A stretch of 8,924 nt of DNA from Candidatus Stahliibacteriota bacterium (GTDB taxonomy: Bacteria > Hydrothermota > Tepidihabitantia > B3-TA06): contig JAUVJT010000081.1 in NCBI GenBank assembly GCA_030592225.1, forward strand, positions 1 through 8,924, read 5' to 3'. Of the stretch, positions 1 through 5,968 are shown in pieces. The notes under the pieces are model-generated. The model was not told the DNA's origin and made no database searches. It saw only the letters and a list, made by a program, of their open reading frames with translations. A program made the translations under genes and the position numbers. How positions within the stretch are numbered: the first letter of the stretch is position 1; every line of letters starts with the position of its first letter.

Positions 1-626
1 AGAAATTCATCGGCGAATACAAACCCGTCTACTTCGCGCTGGATATTGAGCATCCCAAGACCTACGGCCCGCTTGATTTGCAGGACTACTTCCTTGAACA
101 CAAGTTCGCCCAGGTTCAGGCATTCAGCAAAGTGCTGGAAACCTACGATAAGGTTGCCAAGGAGTATGGAGACCTTTCCGGTCGCTACTATCCTGCGGTT
201 GAGGAGTACAAGACCGATGACGCCGAGGTGGCCATCTTTACCGCCGGCTCCACAGCTGACACCGCCAAGGAAGTGGTGGACATGCTGCGCGAGCAGGGCC
301 GCAAGGTAGGCCTGGTACGCATGCGGATGTGGCGTCCCCTGCCTGCCGAGGGGATAAAGAAGGCTTTCGGTAAGTTCAAGGCGGTGGCTATAATGGATCG
401 CTCCGACACCATGGCCGACTTCGGCGGCCCGGTGTTCCTGGAGACCCGGGGCATGCTCTACGACCTTGAGAAAAAACCTCTGGTTACCGGCTACATCTAC
501 GGCCTGGGTGGACGCAACGTGGAGATTAGTGATATCGTAAGGGTCTACGACGACATCGAGAAAGTCGCGGAGACCGGTAAGGTGGAAAAATTGCTTCAAT
601 ACATCGGCGTTCGCGGGGAGGCATAA
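1..626 (+). CDS. porA: Pyruvate:ferredoxin oxidoreductase alpha subunit, C-terminal part (5' end outside window)
   Basis: The frame is open from base 3 to the TAA at 624-626 and gives 207 visible residues with no start inside the window. The protein is the alpha subunit of the enzyme that oxidatively decarboxylates pyruvate to acetyl-CoA and CO2 with ferredoxin as acceptor. Seen in sequence: the end of the pyrimidine-binding region, then the transketolase-C-like domain with a beta strand (EVAIFTAGSTADTAKE), a helix, the VGLVRMRMWRPLP segment and the YGLGGRNV motif close to the C-terminus. These are typical of PorA and of 2-oxoacid:ferredoxin oxidoreductases in general. Identification as pyruvate-specific rests on the paired beta subunit and is slightly less certain than the family. 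The TAA overlaps the porB ATG by one base (TAATG), so the two are translationally coupled. An apparent TTG start at 78 is only an internal codon. Confidence 0.93.
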   Translation, partial: KFIGEYKPVYFALDIEHPKTYGPLDLQDYFLEHKFAQVQAFSKVLETYDKVAKEYGDLSGRYYPAVEEYKTDDAEVAIFTAGSTADTAKEVVDMLREQGRKVGLVRMRMWRPLPAEGIKKAFGKFKAVAIMDRSDTMADFGGPVFLETRGMLYDLEKKPLVTGYIYGLGGRNVEISDIVRVYDDIEKVAETGKVEKLLQYIGVRGEA

Positions 627-1558
627 TGGCTAGCCTGAAAGAACTTACCAAGCGCAGCGAAGGATTCGTTTCCGGACACCGCGCCTGTGCCGGATGCGGC
701 GCGTCTGCGGCATTCCGCCAGATATTGCTGGCCGCGGCTGATAAACCCACGGTGGCAAGCATCTGTACCGGATGCATGGAGGTGGTTTCCACCATCTTCC
801 CATATACCGCCTGGAACATCAACCTTGTGCACAGCGCGTTTGAGAACTCGGCGGCAACCGCCGCTGGTATGGAAGCCGCCTACAAAGCCCTCAAGCGCAA
901 GGGAAAGATTGATAAAGACATCCAGTTCATCGCCTTCGGCGGCGACGGCGGCACCTACGACATCGGTCTGCAGGCGTTGTCAGGAGCAATAGAGCGTCGT
1001 CACAACATGCTCTACGTCTGCTACGACAACGGCGCCTATATGAACACAGGCTATCAGCGTTCCTCGGCCACCCCTTATTGCGCGCACACCACCACCTCAC
1101 CCGCGGGAACGGTGATACCGGGCAAGGCTGAACAACGTAAGGACTTGACCGAGATAATCATTGCACACAACCCGGCCTACGCGGCGCAGGCCACCCCGGG
1201 TTACTACATGGATTTAATCAAGAAAGTAGAAAAGGCGCTGGCCGCAGAGGGACCTTCATTCATCAACGTACTCGCCCCGTGCGTACCCGGCTGGGGCTAT
1301 CAAACCAATCAAAGCATGGAAATGTCCAAACTTGCGGTTCAGACGCGCTTCTGGCCCCTGTACGAGTGGCAGGACGGGGTCTACAAAATCAATATGAACC
1401 CCCGTGAACCCAAGCCCATAAAGGAATTTCTGCAAGCCCAGGCCCGCTTCCGCCATCTGTTCAAGAAAGGCAACGAGCACCTTGTTGAGGAGATACAGAC
1501 CGAGATTGACAAACGTTGGGAAGCGCTCCTGCGTAAAGAACAGGCCACGAATGGATAG
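626..1558 (+). CDS. porB: Pyruvate:ferredoxin oxidoreductase beta subunit
   Basis: This 310-residue protein is the thiamine-diphosphate and [4Fe-4S] subunit of pyruvate:ferredoxin oxidoreductase. The ThDP motif is visible as GGDGGTYDIGL (about residues 105-115) followed by YDNGAYMNTGYQ (133-144). Cysteines in family-conserved places are C21 and C24 (CAGC), C50 (TGC) and C219 (APC); these are the expected cluster ligands. Length is as usual for PorB, about 300-320 residues. The start is fixed by a strong GGGGAGG ribosome site at 615-621 and the one-base overlap with the porA stop. It is followed after only 2 bases by mglB, so it is probably in the same transcript. No porG/porD (gamma and delta) genes follow it; they must lie upstream of the window or elsewhere. 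Confidence 0.95.
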   Translation: MASLKELTKRSEGFVSGHRACAGCGASAAFRQILLAAADKPTVASICTGCMEVVSTIFPYTAWNINLVHSAFENSAATAAGMEAAYKALKRKGKIDKDIQFIAFGGDGGTYDIGLQALSGAIERRHNMLYVCYDNGAYMNTGYQRSSATPYCAHTTTSPAGTVIPGKAEQRKDLTEIIIAHNPAYAAQATPGYYMDLIKKVEKALAAEGPSFINVLAPCVPGWGYQTNQSMEMSKLAVQTRFWPLYEWQDGVYKINMNPREPKPIKEFLQAQARFRHLFKKGNEHLVEEIQTEIDKRWEALLRKEQATNG

Positions 1559-1560
1559 TT

Positions 1561-2055
1561 ATGTTAATTGATCGAATCAAGCTGTTCGAGTCGGGATTCC
1601 AGTCGATCAAGGAGAATATCGACAAGCTGCTGCAGCAGTCGGACGCCAAGGCGGTTCTCCTGGTAGATAGAGACGGAAACCTGATAACGAACGCTGGCGA
1701 AACGGAAAAGATCGATCTCGAAGGTTTTGCAACTCTGGCGTCTGCTGACTTCGCTGCCACGTCACAGCTGGCGGAATTGATTGGAGAAACGCAGTTCCGC
1801 ACCCTGTATCACCAGGGTGAACGCGACCACCTGTACTTCCAGGTTCTGACGCGCAACATCATTATCGCGGTTATCTTCGATCAACGTACCACCCTGGGAC
1901 TGGTGCGCGTACGCGTCAAACACGCCGCGGAAACCTTATCTAAGATTCTTGAGGACATCTTTGGAAACCAACAACAGCCCAGTCCGGAAGAAGAAGCCGG
2001 ACTTGAAGATATCTCCAAGGATATAGAAGACGAACTCGACAGACTTTTCGGCTAG
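1561..2055 (+). CDS. mglB: Roadblock/LC7-domain protein, MglB-type GTPase-activating protein
   Basis: A 164-residue cytoplasmic protein. Residues about 13-130 fit the roadblock/LC7 fold: an N-terminal helix, a strand AVLLVDRDGNLIT (31-43), a helix with the small-residue run FATLASADFAATSQLAELIG, a second strand pair (LYFQVLTRNIIIAVIFD) and a last helix. A Gln/Pro linker (136-142) leads to an acidic C-terminal tail ending EDELDRLFG. In Myxococcus and Thermus, MglB is the GAP of the Ras-like GTPase MglA, and the order mglB-mglA is conserved; the next gene here is a clear mglA. The start lies 2 bases after the porB stop, with only a weak GGA upstream, so translation is probably coupled to porB. 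Family assignment is strong; the GAP role is inferred from the pairing. Confidence 0.88.
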   Translation: MLIDRIKLFESGFQSIKENIDKLLQQSDAKAVLLVDRDGNLITNAGETEKIDLEGFATLASADFAATSQLAELIGETQFRTLYHQGERDHLYFQVLTRNIIIAVIFDQRTTLGLVRVRVKHAAETLSKILEDIFGNQQQPSPEEEAGLEDISKDIEDELDRLFG

Positions 2056-2061
2056 CACCAG

Positions 2062-2637
2062 ATGGCTCTAATAAACTACGCGACCAAAGAGATCAACGTA
2101 AAGATCGTATACTACGGGCCCGGGCTTGGCGGCAAAACCACCAACCTGCGCTGGATTTACGGAAAGCTTGACCAGAGCGCCAAGGGCAAGATGATTACCC
2201 TGGCCACCGAGATGGACCGAACCCTGTTTTTTGACTTCTTGCCCGTGGATTTAGGCACTGTGCGCGGATTCCAGACCCGCTTCCATTTGTATACCGTTCC
2301 CGGACAGGTTTTCTACAACGCATCCCGACGGATCATCCTGCGAGGCGCCGACGGCATCATTTTCGTTGCCGACTCCCAGCGTGAGCGACGCGAGGATAAC
2401 GCTGACAGCCTGGCAAATCTCAAGGAAAATCTGGCAACCTTCAATCTCAAACTTACGGATTCACCCTACGTAATCCAGTACAACAAACGTGACCTGCCCA
2501 ATCTTATGACCGTCTCCGAGATGGAAGCATTCTTAAATCCTAACCAGGTGCCGTACTTTGAGGCGGTCGCCACTCAGGGAATCGGCGTGTTCGAAACCTT
2601 AAAGCAAGTCGCCAAAATGGTCATTCGGAAGTTCTAG
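2062..2637 (+). CDS. mglA: MglA-type Ras-like small GTPase
   Basis: A 191-residue GTPase of the MglA family, a bacterial Ras-like switch that sets cell polarity and drives gliding or type IV pilus placement in characterised species. The P-loop GPGLGGKTTN spans residues 19-28 (K25, T26). In place of the usual DxxG it has the MglA-specific TVPGQVFYNASR (78-89), in which Thr replaces the G3 aspartate. The following RIILRGADGIIFVADSQ and the G4 motif NKRD (141-144) are canonical, as is VATQGIGVFETLK as G5. No ribosome site is obvious in the 6-base gap after mglB, which fits coupled translation. It is the last gene of the por-mgl transcript and is followed by a terminator palindrome. The physiological output in this organism cannot be told from the window. 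Confidence 0.93.
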   Translation: MALINYATKEINVKIVYYGPGLGGKTTNLRWIYGKLDQSAKGKMITLATEMDRTLFFDFLPVDLGTVRGFQTRFHLYTVPGQVFYNASRRIILRGADGIIFVADSQRERREDNADSLANLKENLATFNLKLTDSPYVIQYNKRDLPNLMTVSEMEAFLNPNQVPYFEAVATQGIGVFETLKQVAKMVIRKF

Positions 2638-2675
2638 ACAGAACCTTTCTGAAATCGAATCTTGTTCAAAAATTT

Positions 2676-2705
2676 AAGGCTCCCTTAAGGGAGCCTTGCT
2701 CTTTT
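2676..2705. terminator. Intrinsic terminator between convergent operons, possibly bidirectional
   Basis: A perfect 22-bp palindrome at 2676-2697 forms a 9-bp stem (AAGGCTCCC / GGGAGCCTT) with a TTAA loop. On the plus strand it is followed by GCTCTTTT, giving a terminator 38 bases after mglA. On the minus strand the same stem is followed by AAATTTTT (2675-2668), so it may also stop the def-fabD-zinc-ribbon transcript. Both T-tracts are a few bases off the stem, so efficiency is uncertain. Confidence 0.8.
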
Positions 2706-2781
2706 CCAAGAAGCTGAGATTGCGGCTCTACCAAAGATCACAAGTGGGTTGAGCTTATTCAGGAAGAACTTTGTTATTTCT

Positions 2782-2949
2782 TCAAGGAAGTCCTGTCATC
2801 CCCGATTTATCCCTGCGTCGAGAGCGATCACCCCGGTCACCCACTTTCTGCATCTTTACCCTGCCGCATTTTGGGCAAATCCACTTGCGTTTCTTGTGAA
2901 AGGAGCGGCGTTCCTCCCGCATCCCTATCTTACAGCGCGGGCAAAGCAT
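2782..2949 (-). CDS. Small zinc-ribbon protein, 55 residues
   Basis: An open frame from ATG at 2949 to TGA at 2784-2782. It encodes MLCPRCKIGMREERRSF, then HKKRKWICPKCGRVKMQKV and a charged tail. The pattern CPRC (C3, C6), 18 residues, CPKC (C25, C28) is a classic four-cysteine zinc ribbon with knuckle-like CPxC turns and a basic middle. The start is well defined: an in-frame TGA lies directly before the ATG and an AGGA ribosome site is about 7 bases upstream. It begins 27 bases after the fabD stop on the same strand, so it is probably the third gene of def-fabD. It is not ribosomal protein L32 or L33, because the cysteine spacing is wrong. Function unknown; nucleic-acid or ribosome binding is a guess from the fold and charge. 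The GDRGDRSRRRDKSG tail looks low-complexity. Confidence 0.75.
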   Translation of the reverse strand: MLCPRCKIGMREERRSFHKKRKWICPKCGRVKMQKVGDRGDRSRRRDKSGMTGLP

Positions 2950-2976
2950 TCAGGATTCCTGGCTGCCTTGAATCCG

Positions 2977-3879
2977 TCATGATGAGACTAACGCGTTAAT
3001 ATCCTCGAGGGTTCCGAGGGGGGTGCAGTCAACTCCGCTCATCCCGCGTTTAGCCAGACCGCACAGCACCTTGCCGGAACCGAGTTCATAGATGTCGGTG
3101 ACTCCGAGTGAGGATAGGCTCTGCATGGTTCTGGTCCAGAGAACGGGCGAGGTAAGCTGACGGGCAAGCATCTCTTTGATGAGGGTAGGATCATCGGTGG
3201 GTTCGCCGGTCACGTTGGGGACAACCTTGCTCTGGGGAGGGTTAAAGGTGAATCCCTCGAGGAAGGTGCGAAATTCCTCAGCCGCCTGCTGCATAAACGG
3301 GGTGTGGAACGCTCCGGATACGGGAAGTGGAAGCGCACGCCTGGCTCCGGCCTCTTTCGCTTTTTCAACGATCTGTTGAATTCCCTGTGCTGAACCGGAC
3401 ACCACCACCTGACCTGGAGAGTTGAAGTTTGCAGGCCAGACCTCTTTGATGTCGTCGCAAAGGGAGATAACCGCATCGTCGGCAAGACCTATGATGGCGG
3501 CCATGGTACCCTGCCTGGCCTGGGATATGAGCGCCCCGCGTTTAGACACCAGCTTGATGCCGTCTTCTGCGGAGAACACCCCGGCCGCGGCCAGGGCACA
3601 GAACTCACCCAGGCTGTGCCCTGCAAAAACGTCTGCACTGACCTTATCCTTGATGAGTTGGTAGACGGCAAGCGAATGGGTGTAGAGCGCGGGCTGGGTA
3701 ATCTGAGTTTGCTTGAGTTGATCTTCCGGTCCCTCGAACATAGTTCGCTTAACCGCAAGCCCACTTACCTCGTCTGCGGAGTGAAAAACAGGCTGAAGTG
3801 ATTGGTTCGCTTCGTACAAATCCTTGCCCATCCCCACCTGCTGTGAACCCTGTCCCGGGAATACAAACGCTTTGGCCAT
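2977..3879 (-). CDS. fabD: Malonyl-CoA:acyl carrier protein transacylase
   Basis: A 300-residue cytoplasmic enzyme that moves malonyl from CoA to holo-ACP for fatty acid elongation. The N-terminus has FPGQGSQQVGMG (residues 7-18). The nucleophile elbow is GHSLGE (87-92) with catalytic S89. The arginine that binds the malonyl carboxylate is R114 in VSKRGALI, and the catalytic histidine is H192 in SGAFHTPFM. PNVTGEP and the ELGSGKVLCGLAKR segment near the end are also typical. Length is normal for FabD (about 300-310). ATG at 3879 has a GGAGGGG ribosome site just upstream (3888-3882), 13 bases after the def stop, so it is co-transcribed with def. Other fab genes and acpP are not adjacent, which is unusual but not rare. 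The gene is intact with all catalytic residues. Confidence 0.97.
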   Translation of the reverse strand: MAKAFVFPGQGSQQVGMGKDLYEANQSLQPVFHSADEVSGLAVKRTMFEGPEDQLKQTQITQPALYTHSLAVYQLIKDKVSADVFAGHSLGEFCALAAAGVFSAEDGIKLVSKRGALISQARQGTMAAIIGLADDAVISLCDDIKEVWPANFNSPGQVVVSGSAQGIQQIVEKAKEAGARRALPLPVSGAFHTPFMQQAAEEFRTFLEGFTFNPPQSKVVPNVTGEPTDDPTLIKEMLARQLTSPVLWTRTMQSLSSLGVTDIYELGSGKVLCGLAKRGMSGVDCTPLGTLEDINALVSS

Positions 3880-3892
3880 AGCCCCTCCGTAG

Positions 3893-4390
3893 TTATCGGG
3901 ATATTTTATTCTTGATTACTTCGAGCTGATCGGCGATGCGGCGCCGCGCGCCCGGTGAAATGCGGTCGATGATGAGCACGCCTGCAAGGTGATCTACCTC
4001 GTGCTGAACCACCCGTGCCGGGTATCCTTCAAGCTCCAGCGCCACGGGATTGCCATCGATGTCCTGGGCCTGCAGGCGCAATTTTAAATATCGCTCCACC
4101 TCCACCCACACACCGGGAATGGAAAGACAGCCTTCTTCGGTGCTCTCTTTCTCGTCCGAAAGAGGAACAAGGATGGGATTGACGTAAGGCGTCACCTCAT
4201 CTTCCTCGCTCAATTTTGCAATAAATAAAGCTCTGGCGATGCCGACCTGGGTTGCCGCCAGACCAACCCCGTTGGCCTGAGCCATCGTCTTCTTCATGGC
4301 ATCAACCATCTGCACGAGTTCATCGTCAAACTCGGTCACCGGCTCGGCCCTGACGCGAAGAACCGCTTCTCCGTAAGTTTTTATGCTCAT
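3893..4390 (-). CDS. def: Peptide deformylase
   Basis: A 165-residue metalloenzyme that removes the N-formyl group from nascent polypeptides. All three family motifs are intact: GVGLAATQVG (residues 41-50), EGCLSIPG (86-93) with metal ligand C88, and the QHEVDHLAG motif (129-137) with ligands H130 and H134 and catalytic E131. The N-terminus MSIKTYGEAVLRVRAEPV matches the usual PDF start, and there is no later start that would keep the fold. No Shine-Dalgarno sequence precedes the ATG. Instead a consensus promoter ends 8 bases before it (see the promoter entry), so the transcript should be leaderless. It is the first gene of def-fabD-zinc ribbon. The more usual partner fmt is not adjacent. Confidence 0.97.
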   Translation of the reverse strand: MSIKTYGEAVLRVRAEPVTEFDDELVQMVDAMKKTMAQANGVGLAATQVGIARALFIAKLSEEDEVTPYVNPILVPLSDEKESTEEGCLSIPGVWVEVERYLKLRLQAQDIDGNPVALELEGYPARVVQHEVDHLAGVLIIDRISPGARRRIADQLEVIKNKISR

Positions 4391-4398
4391 AAGAATGA

Positions 4399-4426
4399 AT
4401 TATAGGACGCGAAGTGGAGGTGTCAA
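4399..4426 (-). promoter_or_regulatory. Consensus sigma-70 promoter of def, predicting a leaderless mRNA
   Basis: On the minus strand TTGACA (4426-4421), a 16-base spacer and TATAAT (4404-4399) match the consensus in all 12 positions. Counting from the -10 box puts the transcription start near 4392, while the def ATG begins at 4390. The 5' leader would be about 0-2 bases long, with no room for a ribosome site. The boxes are seen directly; the start site is inferred. Confidence 0.85.
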
Positions 4427-4442
4427 GAAACAGCAGACGATC

Positions 4443-4470
4443 TTGACAATGTCTGAATTGCGATTATCCT
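4443..4470 (+). promoter_or_regulatory. Promoter of the flavodoxin-fold gene, with ribosome site at 4486-4492
   Basis: TTGACA (4443-4448) is a perfect -35 box; after 16 bases TATCCT (4465-4470) is a 4/6 -10 box. Transcription would start near 4477, leaving a leader of about 21 bases that contains AAAGGAG (4486-4492). That ribosome site is 5 bases before the TTG at 4498 and fixes the start codon. The -35 box shares TCTTGACA with the divergent def promoter. Confidence 0.7.
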
Positions 4471-4497
4471 AAGTAATCCTCGAATAAAGGAGACACA

Positions 4498-5076
4498 TTG
4501 AAAGACCTGGCCATAGCGTTTAGCGCACGGAAGGAAGGAAACTGCTCAAAACTATCCAGATACTGCCTTGGTAAGTTGGAAGAGAAAGGGTGGCAAACCG
4601 AACTACTCAAGGCTTGTGATCTTAAGATAACCCAATGCGGTTACTGCGAGCATGAGTGCTTTCACGACAAAAAGTGTCCTATAGAAGACGATGTTCCTGA
4701 AACTTACCAAAAATGCCTGGCGTCGGATAGTATAATCTTTGCCGTACCCACCTACGGTGGACACCTGGCTTCAGTTTATTTCGCGTTCCTAGAAAGGGCG
4801 GCGGGGGTGTTCGAGAGTTTTGCCTGTTTCGAGGAGGATTTCTTGAAAAAGGTCAACTTTATAATCATCGGCAACCTTTCAGCAGGCGGCGACATGGCTC
4901 TCCACGAAGCCCTGCACGATTTCGCCGATCGTAAGTTCTGGCCGGAAACCATGCTTTTCCCTTCAAGAGAATACGGCCAAAGTTCTCTTTTGGGAAACCT
5001 GATTGAACGACCCGAGGTCAAAAAACGCCTGGATCGATTTGTTGAGATGGTTGTGAAAAAATCCGAGAAAGGCTGA
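4498..5076 (+). CDS. Flavodoxin-fold FMN protein with a four-cysteine motif (NADPH-dependent FMN reductase / iron-sulfur flavoprotein-like)
   Basis: A 192-residue protein starting at TTG with a good ribosome site. SARKEGNCSKL (residues 9-19) is the phosphate-binding loop of the FMN_red/flavodoxin-like fold, and SIIFAVPTYGGHLAS (78-92) is the second FMN loop. Between them lies C47-GY-C50-EHE-C54-FHDKK-C60-P, followed by the IEDDVPETY stretch usual in this family. Iron-sulfur flavoproteins of anaerobes carry a compact cysteine motif at this place that binds a [4Fe-4S] cluster. Here the spacing is CX2CX3CX5C, so a cluster is plausible but not certain. The protein would be a cytoplasmic electron carrier or quinone/nitro/metal reductase; the substrate is unknown. 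It is monocistronic, divergent from def, and has no clear terminator. Confidence 0.85.
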   Translation: MKDLAIAFSARKEGNCSKLSRYCLGKLEEKGWQTELLKACDLKITQCGYCEHECFHDKKCPIEDDVPETYQKCLASDSIIFAVPTYGGHLASVYFAFLERAAGVFESFACFEEDFLKKVNFIIIGNLSAGGDMALHEALHDFADRKFWPETMLFPSREYGQSSLLGNLIERPEVKKRLDRFVEMVVKKSEKG

Positions 5077-5230
5077 AAACCACAGATTCCGCAGATTAGG
5101 GCTCCTTGCGGTCGCCCTCCTTCGGTATCTCAAACCAAAAGGAAACCTTAACTCAGGCAAATTGCGTAGATACATATCTTATCGTTGCTTGCCGATTCTC
5201 GCTCTGTGTCCTTTGTGGTCTCTGTGGTTG
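5077..5230. repeat. Intergenic region bounded by inverted degenerate 9-bp repeats
   Basis: Directly after the flavodoxin-fold stop, AACCACAGA (5078-5086) starts a short array in which CAGATT recurs 9 bases apart (5083-5088 and 5092-5097). At 5202-5228 three 9-mers follow each other: CTCTGTGTC, CTTTGTGGT, CTCTGTGGT. The outer ends AACCACAGA and TCTGTGGTT (5221-5229) are perfect inverted copies. Nothing coding is visible between them: a plus frame through the region has no ribosome site and runs into the lipoprotein on the other strand. Similar ACAGAG-type arrays are seen in intergenic DNA of many environmental bacteria; their role is unknown. Confidence 0.55.
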
Positions 5231-5273
5231 TTTTCGAACAAGTTCGCTCCCAGGATGCTTTGAACGCAGGCAG

Positions 5274-5903
5274 TTACTCCTCGCCTCCAGTGGTATCCTC
5301 TGGAATGCCGTCCGGGTAGTAAGCAAGCAGTTCCTTGGAGTTGCTTACCCCTGAGAGATCGCTGTTGCCGAACTTAACCAGGCCAACGCCGGACGCGTAC
5401 CAATAACGGGAGATACCGCCTTCGGCAGGGTTGAAAGGCTGAACGCAGAACGCATCGTAGTGAGTAGAGTCAATCCACACATCGTCGTAATCCACGCATT
5501 CCCAGTAATCCCCAAGGGTGTCGTCTGAATCCACGTACCACGTTCTGCCTTCATACAGCGAGAAAGCAACAAGCTTAACAGGATCGTGCTTTATGTAGCC
5601 AATCGCATCGTCGCCGCGGTAGTAGAAGTAGTTGGAGGTAAGCTCGTAGTAGGCCTCGATTGAGTAATTCAGTGAATCGCCGATGAAGTAGGCGATGCTG
5701 TCAATGTAGATGGTCTTGCCGTCCTTGGAACCCTTCTCGGTGGTGGTAACCACCATGGAATCACCCTGAGAGTACCCTTGCAGACGATAGACGTGGACCG
5801 CACCCACATCCATGGGAAAATCTTCACTCTTCATCGCGGGCCCGCGCCACGAAGTACATCCCATAGCTACAAGGATAAATACCGTCAATATCAGTTTTTT
5901 CAT
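5274..5903 (-). CDS. Predicted lipoprotein of unknown function
   Basis: A 209-residue protein with a short lipoprotein signal: MKKLILTVFILVAMG followed by C16, i.e. two lysines, a hydrophobic core and an AMGC lipobox. It should be anchored by a lipidated cysteine and face the periplasm or the cell surface. The mature part is rich in Tyr, Asp and Ser and looks like a beta-rich soluble domain. It contains C136 and C153, which could form a disulfide, a RYWYASGVGLVKFG segment (166-179) of a kind recurring in envelope lipoproteins of unknown role, and an acidic tail PEDTTGGEE. I recognise no enzyme motif. ATG at 5903 has an AGGAG ribosome site 5 bases upstream. It lies 65 bases after speE on the same strand; the gap has no convincing promoter or hairpin, so read-through from speE is possible. 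Downstream no clear terminator is seen. Confidence 0.8.
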   Translation of the reverse strand: MKKLILTVFILVAMGCTSWRGPAMKSEDFPMDVGAVHVYRLQGYSQGDSMVVTTTEKGSKDGKTIYIDSIAYFIGDSLNYSIEAYYELTSNYFYYRGDDAIGYIKHDPVKLVAFSLYEGRTWYVDSDDTLGDYWECVDYDDVWIDSTHYDAFCVQPFNPAEGGISRYWYASGVGLVKFGNSDLSGVSNSKELLAYYPDGIPEDTTGGEE

Positions 5904-5968
5904 AATCGCTCCTGGTTAAATTTCACTAAGTAAAGACGCAGGAATTTGAAAAAAGATTCTATTACGAA

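Noticed and set aside
2782..2949. Zinc-ribbon gene as ribosomal protein L32 or L33
   Set aside because: The 18-residue gap between cysteine pairs and the flanking residues do not fit rpmF or rpmG products.
2749..2982. Plus-strand open frame of 77 codons after mglA
   Set aside because: It starts with TTG, has no ribosome site, lies after a terminator, and is antisense to the zinc-ribbon gene, whose cysteine motifs explain the sequence better.
5106..5354. Plus-strand open frame of 82 codons between the flavodoxin-fold gene and the lipoprotein
   Set aside because: The translation contains the 9-bp repeat words and runs into the lipoprotein gene on the other strand; no ribosome site or recognisable domain.
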